Shown: positions 19,726 through 26,255 of the stretch, piece after piece
Position numbering within the stretch: the first letter of the stretch is position 1
Layout: each line of letters opens with the position of its first letter
Notes under the pieces: generated by a model
Seen by the model: only the letters and a program-made list of their open reading frames with translations
Told to the model about the DNA's origin: nothing
Database searches by the model: none
Position numbers and translations under genes: made by a program
DNA from: Stenotrophomonas panacihumi
GTDB taxonomy: Bacteria > Pseudomonadota > Gammaproteobacteria > Xanthomonadales > Xanthomonadaceae
DNA length: 64,000 bases
NCBI RefSeq assembly: GCF_001431645.1
Contig: NZ_LLXU01000035.1
Span: 1 to 64,000, forward strand
Direction of reading: 5' to 3'

Positions 19726-20037
19726 GCCCGAGTGGTGAAACTGGTAGACACAAGGGACTTGGACAATTTGAGCCTTCGGGGGGAAACGCCCGAAGTGGCA
19801 CCCGTCAAAGTCGGCGAACGCCCTGGACGCCCCGCGTCCGCGCCAACGCCGAGCCAAGCCCGGCCCCTCGCCGGGAAGGTGTAGAGAGCAGACGGCGGGC
19901 ACCTACGGCCGCAGGGCTACGGTGAAGGCGTGCTCCAGACCACGAACGGCGTGCACGCGCGCCGGCGGCGAAAGCCGAAGTGGCACGAAAATCCCTCGCC
20001 GAAAGGCATGCCGGTTCGATCCCGGCCTCGGGCACCA
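19726..20037 (+). tRNA. tRNA-Leu(UAA) interrupted by a group I intron
   Basis: Exon 1 (19726-19760) and exon 2 (19988-20037) join to give an 85-base leucine tRNA including encoded CCA. The acceptor arms GCCCGAG and CTCGGGC pair fully; the anticodon arm is AGGGA-CTTAAAA-TCCCT, with anticodon TAA; the T arm is CCGGTTCGATCCCGG. The intron enters after the first anticodon base, the position known for cyanobacterial tRNA-Leu(UAA) introns. Ordinary tRNA search would miss it or call a wrong structure because the insert is 227 bases long. Confidence 0.93.
19761..19987 (+). ncRNA. group I self-splicing intron, Azoarcus-like (IC3)
   Basis: This is a 227-nt ribozyme inserted in the tRNA-Leu(UAA) anticodon. 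Exon 1 ends with T, and CTT at the junction can pair with GAG in TTTGAGCCTT to form P1 with the required U-G wobble at the splice site; the intron ends in G (19987). Core segments match those I recall from the Azoarcus tRNA-Ile intron: GTCAAAGTCGGCGAA (J3/4-P4), AACGCCGAGCCAAGCC (P5-P6 side), GAAGGTGTAGAGA with AGACGG (P3/P7 region) and TACGGTGAAGGC. No homing endonuclease is encoded. Stem-by-stem folding was done by eye only. Confidence 0.92.
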
Positions 20038-20046
20038 ACACACACC

Positions 20047-20079
20047 GCCACGCCGCCCCGGTCCCCGGGGCGGCGTGGC
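20047..20079. terminator. very stable hairpin between tRNA-Leu and the convergent Xre gene
   Basis: A perfect 15-bp stem (20047-20061 with 20065-20079) has a 3-base loop. There is no clear T-tract, but the position, 9 bases after the tRNA and just past the end of the convergent gene, fits a two-way terminator. Confidence 0.55.
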
Positions 20080-20088
20080 GTGCTCGCC

Positions 20089-20391
20089 TTACAGGATGGC
20101 CTTCAGGCCCTTGTCGGCAATCACGTTCAGCAGCTTCAGCGCCGGGCCGGCCGGGCGCGTTTCGCCCTGCTCCCACTTGCGCACGGTCGAGGCCGTGGTG
20201 TGCAGGTGGTGGGCGAACACCGGCTGGCTGAAACGCAGGCCCTCGCGCAGCCGCTTGATGTCGATGGCGCTGAAATCGCGCACCGGCGGCGGGCAGACGG
20301 CTTCGAATTCACGCATGGTGACCTTGTCGATCGCCCCTGCCTCGTACAGCGCCGCGATGTCATGCCGCAGCGATTCGGTCAATTTGCTCAC
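20089..20391 (-). CDS. Xre/HigA-type DNA-binding protein without a visible toxin, 100 aa
   Basis: The C-terminal half holds a helix-turn-helix (LRFSQPVFAHHLHTTASTVRKW) and the tail RPAGPALKLLNVIADKG, typical of NadS/HigA-like antitoxins that act with RelE-type toxins. GTG 20391 is preferred because AGGTGG precedes it. No RelE/HigB gene adjoins it: the upstream neighbour is a divergent small protein, the downstream one a tRNA. It may be an orphan antitoxin or a stand-alone regulator that controls the divergent gene at 20566. Confidence 0.75.
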   Translation of the reverse strand: MSKLTESLRHDIAALYEAGAIDKVTMREFEAVCPPPVRDFSAIDIKRLREGLRFSQPVFAHHLHTTASTVRKWEQGETRPAGPALKLLNVIADKGLKAIL

Positions 20392-20565
20392 GTTCCACCT
20401 CGGTTGGAGAGTTCGGTACTTCTGCCGGTGTTGCCACATTCATCACTCGAATTGCGGTTAGAGTCGGCGCGAGGGATCGACGGCACACGCACAGGGACGG
20501 CAGGTTTCGCGCCCCCGCGCCATCGCGCGCGGGATCGCCCGCACCCTTGCTGCACTGGATCGTCC

Positions 20566-20844
20566 ATGGACTCATCGCAACTGGCTTCCCTCGTCGACGC
20601 CATGTCCGCGCTCGCCGCCCGCCTGGACGCGGTGACCTGGGTCACCGGCGCCCTGCTTGAAACCCATCCCGACCCGAACGCCGTGCTCGAGGCCTGGCGC
20701 CGGCGCATGCCCGATGCGACCGACAGCGGCTTCGAGATCCCGGAGGCCGCCGCGCTGTACCGGGCGAAGTTCCAGCAGGAACTGGCCGAGTGGTCCGAGA
20801 CCCTGGCTTCGATCGCCCGCGAACACGCCCGCGCGCCGCGCTGA
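20566..20844 (+). CDS. small protein of unknown function, 92 aa; related to two prophage proteins
   Basis: This is a helical-looking, acidic protein I cannot assign. Its core (LAARLDAVTWVTGALLETHP, then LEAWRRR, TDSGFEI, YRAKFQQELAEW, TLASIA) is clearly shared with the prophage proteins at 25959-26219 and 26256-26513. It lies divergent from an Xre-type regulator, separated by 174 bases, and 21 bases from the end of hemN. A copy outside the prophage suggests either an older phage remnant or a host gene that phages have picked up. Confidence 0.65.
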   Translation: MDSSQLASLVDAMSALAARLDAVTWVTGALLETHPDPNAVLEAWRRRMPDATDSGFEIPEAAALYRAKFQQELAEWSETLASIAREHARAPR

Positions 20845-20865
20845 AGCTTCCGGGCGGCCCATCGC

Positions 20866-22281
20866 TCAGATCGCCCGCGAGAAGCCGCCGGCCGGACGCG
20901 GCTGGCGCAGGTAACGGTCGAAGCACATCGCGATCAGGCGCAGCAGCGGGCGGCCCCGTTCGGTGGCGCGCACGTGGCCGGCATCGGCTTCCACCAGGCC
21001 GTCGGCGCGCAGCGGGTCCAGCGCTTGCAGCTCCTGGGCGAAATACTGTGCGAAATCGATGCCGTGTCGTTCGCCGATCTGTCGCGTGTCCACTTCGCCC
21101 TGGCACATCAGCGACTGGATCAGGTCGCCCCGGATCACGTCGTCGCGCGACATCGCCAGCCCGCGCCAGACCGGCACGCGGCCCTGGTCGATGGACGCTT
21201 CCCACGCCGGCAGCTCGCGCGGATTCTGCGCGTAGGTGCCGCCCACCCGGCTGATCGCGCTCACGCCCAGGCCAAGCAGGTCGGTCGCCGCGTGCGTGGT
21301 GTAGCCCATGAAGTTGCGGTGCAGGCCGCCCTCGCGTTGCGCGCGCGCGAGCTCGTCGTCGGGCAGCGCGAAGTGGTCCATGCCGATGTATTGGTAGCCG
21401 GCGGCGGTCAGCCGCTCCACCGCCAGGCCCAGCAGCGCCAGGCGCATCTCGGCATCGGGCAGGTCTTCGTCGTGGATGCGGCGCTGCGCGCGGAACATCG
21501 ACGGCAGGTGCGCGTAGCCGTAGATCGCGAAACGGTTCGGCCGCGCTTCCAGCACGCGGTCCAGCGTGTCGCCGAAGCCTGCGAGCGTCTGCTTCGGCAG
21601 GCCGTAGACGAGGTCCACGTTGACCGAGCGCATGCCATGCGTACGACAAGCCTCGATCAGCGCCAGCGTCTCGCGCGCGTTCTGCACGCGGTTGATGGCC
21701 TTCTGCACGGTGGGATCGAAATCCTGGATGCCGAGGCTGGCGCGGGTGAAGCCGAGCTGCGCCAGATCCCCCAGTTCGGCGGGGGCCAGCGTGCGCGGGT
21801 CCAGCTCGATGGAGAAATCGCGCGAGGGTTCGCTGCTGAAATGGAAATGGTGGCGCAGGCCGCGCAGCAGTTCTCCGATGAGATCGGGGCTGAGGAAATT
21901 CGGCGTGCCGCCGCCGAAATGCAGCTGCACCACTTCGCGCTTGCCGGCGAGCAGCGGCGCGATGAGGCTGGCCTCGCGCAACACCCGCGCGACATACGCC
22001 ACGCCGCGGCTGCGGTCGCGGGTGATGACGCGGTTGCAGCCGCAGTAGAAGCACGGGCTGCTGCAGAACGGCACGTGGATATACAGCGACAGCGGACCCG
22101 CCGGCGCCTGTTCGATCGCCTCGCGCAGCTGCGGCCAGCCGAAGCCGTCATGGAACTGCGGCGCGGTGGGGTACGAGGTATAGCGAGGGCCCGGACGGTC
22201 GTAGCGGCGCAGCAGCTCCGCATCGAAGTGCCAGCGGGGGATGACGTGGGCTTGGGCGGTCGTCTGCATGGCGCGCAGCAT
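20866..22281 (-). CDS. hemN: oxygen-independent coproporphyrinogen III oxidase HemN, 471 aa
   Basis: A radical-SAM enzyme of haem synthesis that decarboxylates coproporphyrinogen III without oxygen. The 4Fe-4S cluster motif is in HVPFCSSPCFYCGCN (C73, C77, C80), and RYTSYPTAPQF is the typical HemN N-terminus that separates it from HemW. Length is close to E. coli HemN (457 aa). Two ATGs (22281 and 22269) are possible. An FNR-type site 24 bases upstream of the first start fits induction when oxygen is low. Confidence 0.95.
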   Translation of the reverse strand: MLRAMQTTAQAHVIPRWHFDAELLRRYDRPGPRYTSYPTAPQFHDGFGWPQLREAIEQAPAGPLSLYIHVPFCSSPCFYCGCNRVITRDRSRGVAYVARVLREASLIAPLLAGKREVVQLHFGGGTPNFLSPDLIGELLRGLRHHFHFSSEPSRDFSIELDPRTLAPAELGDLAQLGFTRASLGIQDFDPTVQKAINRVQNARETLALIEACRTHGMRSVNVDLVYGLPKQTLAGFGDTLDRVLEARPNRFAIYGYAHLPSMFRAQRRIHDEDLPDAEMRLALLGLAVERLTAAGYQYIGMDHFALPDDELARAQREGGLHRNFMGYTTHAATDLLGLGVSAISRVGGTYAQNPRELPAWEASIDQGRVPVWRGLAMSRDDVIRGDLIQSLMCQGEVDTRQIGERHGIDFAQYFAQELQALDPLRADGLVEADAGHVRATERGRPLLRLIAMCFDRYLRQPRPAGGFSRAI

Positions 22282-22304
22282 CGCCGGGTATACCCGTGCC
22301 GTCC

Positions 22305-22318
22305 TTGATCAGGATCAA
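22305..22318 (-). promoter_or_regulatory. FNR/ANR-type box upstream of hemN
   Basis: TTGATCAGGATCAA matches the FNR consensus TTGAT-N4-ATCAA exactly. It sits just upstream of hemN, an anaerobically required gene commonly under FNR or ANR control. Confidence 0.8.
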
Positions 22319-22355
22319 TGCCCGGCCCGGGCGGATCGCGGACCCCGGAAACGAC

Positions 22356-22378
22356 AAAACCCGCCATGGGCGGGCTTT
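22356..22378 (-). terminator. terminator downstream of the tRNA-Cys end
   Basis: The stem CCCGCC/GGCGGG (22360-22365 with 22369-22374) with a 3-base loop ends in GTTTT on the minus strand. It lies 4 bases beyond the tRNA-Cys 3' end and probably belonged to the original tRNA transcript. Confidence 0.6.
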
Positions 22379-22381
22379 GTA

Positions 22382-22430
22382 TGGAGGCCTGGGTCGGAAT
22401 TGAACCGGCGTACGCGGATTTGCAGTCCGG
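22382..22430 (-). repeat. attachment site: 3' half of tRNA-Cys(GCA)
   Basis: On the minus strand this reads as anticodon arm CGGA-CTGCAAA-TCCG (anticodon GCA), variable region, T arm and acceptor end with CCA. The D arm and 5' acceptor strand are missing: upstream of the anticodon stem the sequence is unrelated to a tRNA. This is what integration into the 3' half of a tRNA leaves at the distal junction, while the functional tRNA is rebuilt at the other end. The duplicated core is expected to be up to about 49 bases long. Confidence 0.85.
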
Positions 22431-22439
22431 ACGGGAATC

Positions 22440-22542
22440 GAGCTGGGACAAGCCTTTCGGCTGGCAGCTCGTTCCGCAAATGGTCGCGCGACGTGCCTCG
22501 AAGAGCCTTGCGGCGCAAGGGGCGCCAGTCGATTGCGGAACG
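22440..22542. other. structured intergenic element beside the attachment site
   Basis: The gap between the attachment site and the HNH gene (22431-22599) contains stacked inverted repeats. GAGCTG/CAGCTC (22440-22445 with 22465-22470) encloses AGCC/GGCT; a 10-bp pair (22470-22479 with 22533-22542) encloses CCTTGC/GCAAGG (22506-22511 with 22515-22520). No reading frame of note is present. It may be an RNA, a terminator region, or integrase arm sites; the sequence alone does not decide. Confidence 0.4.
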
Positions 22543-22599
22543 CCTTCGGGAAACGATCCCTAGGCGCGCCGCCCCTCCGGTAGTCCCCGGTCGCCGGGT

Positions 22600-23283
22600 T
22601 CAAGGAGCGAACATCGGGAGCCCGCCCTTTGAGGCAGGGATAGCCTCAAGTGGCTTCGTACCCAACAACTCTTGGAGATAGGATCGATTCGTCTCCTGCT
22701 GCGACTCGATGAGCAGCATCACCTTTTCGTAGCGATCGCGATCAATCTCCCCACGCCGCAGCTTCGTCTTTGCCTTTGTTACACGCGACGAAAGCCGGAT
22801 TTCCTCTTCCGTACACAGCTTGATCGCATGCATGGTGGTTCGGCGAAACTCAACCATGCCCCGATCATTCAAATGCAGATAGTCACGAGTGTATTCGCCC
22901 CAAGGAGACATCGCCTTGACTTCGCCAGTAGCCTTGTCGAAGACAATATGCGCTGCCATCTCATGATCGCAGGGGTTTGGAATATACGGCCCAGATTTTT
23001 CGTCATCCGGCCAATAGTTCCCCTTCCACGAGTTGCAAGCGGCGCAGCAGTAGAAGAGGTTAAAGTAGTCGTTGGTGAGGGCCGTAAAGCGCGGATTTGC
23101 CTTTGGCCGATAGTGATCAACCGCGTAGATGCTGCTCGGCCCACGAGTGTCGGGAAATCTGCAATAGACACAAAGACGGGAAAATTCCGTCTGCAGAAAG
23201 CGCTTATAGCTCTGATAGCGCTTAAAGCGCCTCGGGCGCAACTTTCGAGTGAGCTTAGTCTTGGGATAGAGAAAGACGGACAC
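22600..23283 (-). CDS. HNH endonuclease, 227 aa, last gene of a three-gene cargo operon
   Basis: A compact HNH/zinc nuclease core lies in residues 35-90: C38-x2-C41, the YAVDHYRP motif with D56-H57, then C80-x2-C83 with N84 and K87 (CAACNSWKG). This is a complete zinc-stabilised HNH fold able to cut DNA. A basic N-terminus (TRKLRPRRFKRYQSYKRFL) may bind nucleic acid, and about 130 unassigned residues follow. The start is GTG, 8 bases after the upstream stop. With its two partners it forms a tight operon of visibly lower GC than its surroundings, placed where phages carry defence or conversion genes. Confidence 0.8.
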   Translation of the reverse strand: MSVFLYPKTKLTRKLRPRRFKRYQSYKRFLQTEFSRLCVYCRFPDTRGPSSIYAVDHYRPKANPRFTALTNDYFNLFYCCAACNSWKGNYWPDDEKSGPYIPNPCDHEMAAHIVFDKATGEVKAMSPWGEYTRDYLHLNDRGMVEFRRTTMHAIKLCTEEEIRLSSRVTKAKTKLRRGEIDRDRYEKVMLLIESQQETNRSYLQELLGTKPLEAIPASKGGLPMFAP

Positions 23284-23291
23284 GCGCGCCC

Positions 23292-23786
23292 TCAGGCATC
23301 GAGCAACAAATCAATCTCGGCTAGCACAGCTTTGGAACGCTCAAGCGACCCTATCACTTCCTCCAGACGAGCCACCTGTGAAGGATGGACGCGGGGTGCC
23401 AATGACTCCATCCGCCTATTGAGTATTTCTAGACGGGCCAGAGTCTCGACTGAGGAATCGGCTCGCGCCAACTTCATCGTAAGCAAAGCGGCGCGCTGAC
23501 TGGCAACTACAGAAGTGATTCGTTCTTTCGCCTCAACCTGCCTTTTCACGATCGCGCCCACAGCCTCGATCATTTGGGTCTCAACGCGCTCAACGGCCTC
23601 TTTCGCCACCACGTTAGTCCGCGTGCCCGTAGCAGCGTAGCGTGTCACCGTGCTTGGCTCACTACGCTCCTCGGAGATGAATGACGTGAAATGGCGGCGA
23701 GGCTCATGCGGAGTGGTCACCGCTGGGGGGAACATTACCGAATGAGGAATACTTGCGTAGTCGACCGCGTGCTGTTGGTAATCCAT
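23292..23786 (-). CDS. coiled-coil protein of unknown function, 164 aa
   Basis: The first 60 residues are Pro/His/Ser/Thr-rich and look unstructured; the rest is helical and heptad-like (VETQMIEAVGAIVKRQVEAK, LARLEILNRRMESL, LEEVIGSLERSKAVLAEIDL). A GAGGAGG Shine-Dalgarno sequence lies 9 bases before the ATG at 23786, and the start follows the upstream stop by 5 bases, so it is translationally linked to the TIGR04255-like gene. It may be an adaptor holding the other two proteins together. No catalytic motif is visible. Confidence 0.65.
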   Translation of the reverse strand: MDYQQHAVDYASIPHSVMFPPAVTTPHEPRRHFTSFISEERSEPSTVTRYAATGTRTNVVAKEAVERVETQMIEAVGAIVKRQVEAKERITSVVASQRAALLTMKLARADSSVETLARLEILNRRMESLAPRVHPSQVARLEEVIGSLERSKAVLAEIDLLLDA

Positions 23787-23791
23787 ACCGA

Positions 23792-24550
23792 TCAACCTCC
23801 TCGCAGATACGAGCGGGCATCCTCGCCCAGGCTCCAGTCAAAAATGTTAAACGCTAGTTCGTGGAGAGAATCGAGACACTTCAGCGTATCCCCAAGCGCA
23901 ATGCCCTGGGCGTACGCGTCAATGTCAATTACGTACTCAGGCTTCAATCGATCTTCGACTTGACGAAGCTGCAGCTGGTGCTGGAAGTTGAACCCTCTAC
24001 CGTCCTCGTTCATCGCAGAAATGCGGCCTCCGAAATCGGTCAAGCCCTGCACGCCCGCGCTATGCAAAGGACCGACGATTGCAGAATTCAGCCACGCCCC
24101 ATTGATGGGATCTTCTGGATGAGAAATCAAGTTAACAAATCGCAACCCAACACGAGTCCAAGAATCGGCATCAACCATTTCGCTCGCTGCGGCTACGACT
24201 TCTTCTACCCGTGCACGAAGATCCGCGTAAGTCGTGTATTTAGTACCTTCAACCTGAAGTGCGTTGGGCCGCAGTGCAATGGCCCAAGCCGTGTTAAGTG
24301 ATCGAAGCACATGAAAATGTGAAGTACTGCCCTGAACACCAGGAGCGAAGCTTACTTCGTTGCCCAGCTCGAGCGTCGGATAGCTTTTGCGCAGAGCCTT
24401 CACGAAAGCGTGAGGAGGCACTCGGTTCCCCAGTTCCAATAACGTGGGAAACCTGAGCTCGCAGACAATCGACTTCAAGAACCCTAGCTTGTAAGCGTCA
24501 ACGTTCGGCGACTGGTAGCCGAATAGCACGTCTGCCGTGACCTGGGCCAT
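23792..24550 (-). CDS. TIGR04255-like protein, first gene of the cargo operon, 252 aa
   Basis: The motif FLKSIVCELRFPTLLELGN near the N-terminus, the middle segment SWTRVGLRFVNLISHP and a C-terminal FNIFDWSLGEDAR follow the pattern of the uncharacterised TIGR04255 family, sporadically distributed in bacteria and mobile elements. The family is recognised by pattern only. ATG 24550 (MAQVTADVLFGYQ) is preferred; the frame can be read from a GTG at 24604. It is likely the sensor or binding partner in an operon with a coiled-coil protein and an HNH nuclease. GC content is lower than that of adjacent phage genes. Confidence 0.65.
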   Translation of the reverse strand: MAQVTADVLFGYQSPNVDAYKLGFLKSIVCELRFPTLLELGNRVPPHAFVKALRKSYPTLELGNEVSFAPGVQGSTSHFHVLRSLNTAWAIALRPNALQVEGTKYTTYADLRARVEEVVAAASEMVDADSWTRVGLRFVNLISHPEDPINGAWLNSAIVGPLHSAGVQGLTDFGGRISAMNEDGRGFNFQHQLQLRQVEDRLKPEYVIDIDAYAQGIALGDTLKCLDSLHELAFNIFDWSLGEDARSYLRGG

Positions 24551-24646
24551 AGGATTGTGTGGGGTGCGGAAACGGCGGCAGTTTGCCAGCTTTCGTTGCA
24601 ACACGCACGTCTCAGTACCGGGCGAGACTACAACCGAACTGGTCCG

Positions 24647-24920
24647 CTAGTTCCAGCCCCTTGGCCGTCTGACCTCGTAGATCGCCCCGCGAGTGAAGTA
24701 CCACTCCTCCGGCGCGCCGCCTGGCAATGCCCCTGGCGGCTCGTGGCGATGTGCGCGGCCTGATAGCCGTTGGGGCCAAGGATACGCAGTGGCCCGACGA
24801 CGATCTTGCCGGCCACCGCCGGGTTCACCAGCACCACGGTGTCGCCGTTCTGCAGGCGCACCGACTCGTCCGGCACCTGGCCGTTGAGCAGGATCGGGGG
24901 GTCTCGTCGTGGTCCGTCAT
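24647..24920 (-). pseudogene. small gene apparently broken by two homopolymer frameshifts
   Basis: ATG 24920 starts MTDHDETP, then the coding-like sequence continues in another frame (PPILLNGQVPDESV, NGDTVVLVNPAVAGKIVVG, ILGPNGYQAAHIATS), and ends in a third (LPGGAPEEWYFTRGAIYEV, stop at 24647-24649). One extra C in the run of six at 24896-24901 and one extra G in the run of four at 24730-24733 (both minus-strand sense) would restore one frame of about 91 codons. It is either a decayed phage gene or a place where the sequence lost two homopolymer bases. Function unknown. Confidence 0.45.
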
Positions 24921-24935
24921 GCCTGCCTCCCCGTC

Positions 24936-25253
24936 TCAGCGACGCCGCCGGCGCCGATGGGTCGTCTGGACCTCGATGCCCATCCGGCGTTCCTCTGGAA
25001 GCGCGTAGCCCAGGCCACGGTACTGCTCCCGGATCCGCTCCTCCCATCGCACGGCCCAGCTCTCCAGGAAGCGGACAGACTCGTCACGGCTCGGCAGGAA
25101 CTCGAAGCGGAGGTTGGTCGTCCCGTCGTTCCTGGAGACGCGGCAGCCCCGGCCCTCCGGCAGTTCCACGATCAGGCCGATCCCACGGCCGTCGAGATCG
25201 AGGTGTAGGTCGGAGCCCCATGGGCGCCATTGGAATCCAACTGGTAGCGACAT
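24936..25253 (-). CDS. hypothetical prophage protein, 105 aa
   Basis: The protein has balanced composition, with strand-rich character at the N-terminus (FQWRPWGSDLHLDLDGRGIG) and helices later (FLESWAVRWEERIREQYRGL), ending in a run of arginines. It precedes the broken gene by 15 bases and is read the same way. I do not recognise it. Confidence 0.5.
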   Translation of the reverse strand: MSLPVGFQWRPWGSDLHLDLDGRGIGLIVELPEGRGCRVSRNDGTTNLRFEFLPSRDESVRFLESWAVRWEERIREQYRGLGYALPEERRMGIEVQTTHRRRRRR

Positions 25254-25425
25254 GCCCCTAACCTACCCTGCCGCGTTTCACAGTCTGCGACTGGCCGGAA
25301 CCTGAGCGTTGGCCCCTGCCCGTCGATACCATGTGACCTGTGAAGCCCGACGAATCGTCCACGACCTCGCAACGGTCCTTTCACCGCGCCTGATGAGAAT
25401 CACCCCGACTATTTCTGGAGGCGAT

Positions 25426-25707
25426 ATGAGCGGGGCGAACGCTGTTGTAGTGAATGTGGAGTCGGTCATCTCGGCGTGGGGCGCCCGGCATGCGACCAGC
25501 CCCTATTCGCACCTGGACTTCCAGCGTGACGTCGTGCCCTCCTTGAAGGCGGCCTGCGACGCATACCTCGCGTGCCATGGGGACCGGGAATGCATGCAGC
25601 TGCGCTATGACGCGCGGATGTCAGTGAGCGTTGGCCGACGCGCCTCACCCGAGCAAACTGCTGGAATTGCCGAGGCATGCTGGGCTGAACTGCAACGCGG
25701 TCGCTGA
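25426..25707 (+). CDS. hypothetical protein on the opposite strand, 93 aa
   Basis: ATG 25426 is preceded by GGAGG at a good distance, which decides this start over a frame-open one at 25309. The protein is soluble and probably helical (YSHLDFQRDVVPSLKAACDA), with three cysteines in its second half. It stands alone on the + strand among minus-strand cargo genes, so it must have its own promoter within 25254-25425. No family recognised. Confidence 0.55.
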   Translation: MSGANAVVVNVESVISAWGARHATSPYSHLDFQRDVVPSLKAACDAYLACHGDRECMQLRYDARMSVSVGRRASPEQTAGIAEACWAELQRGR

Positions 25708-25723
25708 GGCCGTCTTTGCCAAC

Positions 25724-25954
25724 TCAGGTCCAATGGAGCGGCGCGATCCCTTCGGGCATCAGGCCCGCTTGGTCCAGGTGCCATAAAGCGTATTGCCAGA
25801 TGTAGATCCCGTCCGCCGCTCGGCAGTGTTCGGCGACGCTACCAACGCGTTCCCGGAACCACCCGTAGTCGAACTCGTCGGCCTCGGAAGTACCGCCGGC
25901 AGGAAGGTCGCGGCACAGCTGATCGATCAAAGCAGTGGCAGTCGCCCGATCCAT
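25724..25954 (-). CDS. hypothetical prophage protein, 76 aa
   Basis: Acidic, helical-looking protein rich in aromatic residues (FDYGWFRERV, YIWQYALWHLDQAGL). It ends 4 bases before the overlap zone of the next gene's stop (25959), so it belongs to the same short operon of small cargo genes. No family recognised. Confidence 0.5.
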   Translation of the reverse strand: MDRATATALIDQLCRDLPAGGTSEADEFDYGWFRERVGSVAEHCRAADGIYIWQYALWHLDQAGLMPEGIAPLHWT

Positions 25955-25958
25955 CGCA

Positions 25959-26219
25959 TCACCCGTGCCTGCCAGCTTCCGCCTCCAAAGTCCCGGCCCA
26001 TAGCCTTAGCTGCTCATGGAATAGCGCCCGGTACTGCTCGTTGGCAATTTCGAACCCGCTGTCGGCAGCGTCTACGGCCCGCTCGCGCCATGCGGCCAAT
26101 ACCTGATCGGGATGCGGGTGGGAACGCAACAGCGCACCTGAGACCCACGTCAGTGCGTCCACCCGAGCTGCGAGGCCCATCAGCGCTTTCGCATAGGCGT
26201 CCGCGTCATGTTCAGCCAT
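25959..26219 (-). CDS. small prophage protein related to the host gene at 20566, 86 aa
   Basis: It shares with the host protein at 20566-20844 the run L-x2-R-x-DALTWVSGALL-x2-HP, then AAWRERA, DSGFEI, YRALFHEQL, W and TLEAEA in the same order and spacing. It also resembles the neighbour at 26256-26513. The family seems to be a small helical module; its function is unknown. It lies in the cargo segment of the prophage, with a 4-base gap to the following gene. Confidence 0.6.
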   Translation of the reverse strand: MAEHDADAYAKALMGLAARVDALTWVSGALLRSHPHPDQVLAAWRERAVDAADSGFEIANEQYRALFHEQLRLWAGTLEAEAGRHG

Positions 26220-26255
26220 GAGATTTCCCTCAGCGGCCAGTTCTGCAGCAGGAGG

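Noticed and set aside
16717-19884. 1055-codon + strand frame across two minus-strand genes
   Set aside because: Shadow frame covering glutamate-synthase-like and sugar dehydrogenase genes; composition not protein-like.
20089-20391. Complete HigBA/RelBE toxin-antitoxin pair
   Set aside because: No RelE/HigB-like toxin frame occurs on either side of the Xre gene.
19930-20844. Long + strand frame running from the intron through the small gene
   Set aside because: Its first part lies in the ribozyme and tRNA; the real protein starts at 20566.
22440-24550. Retron with HNH effector
   Set aside because: The structured element and nuclease invite the idea, but no reverse transcriptase is present.
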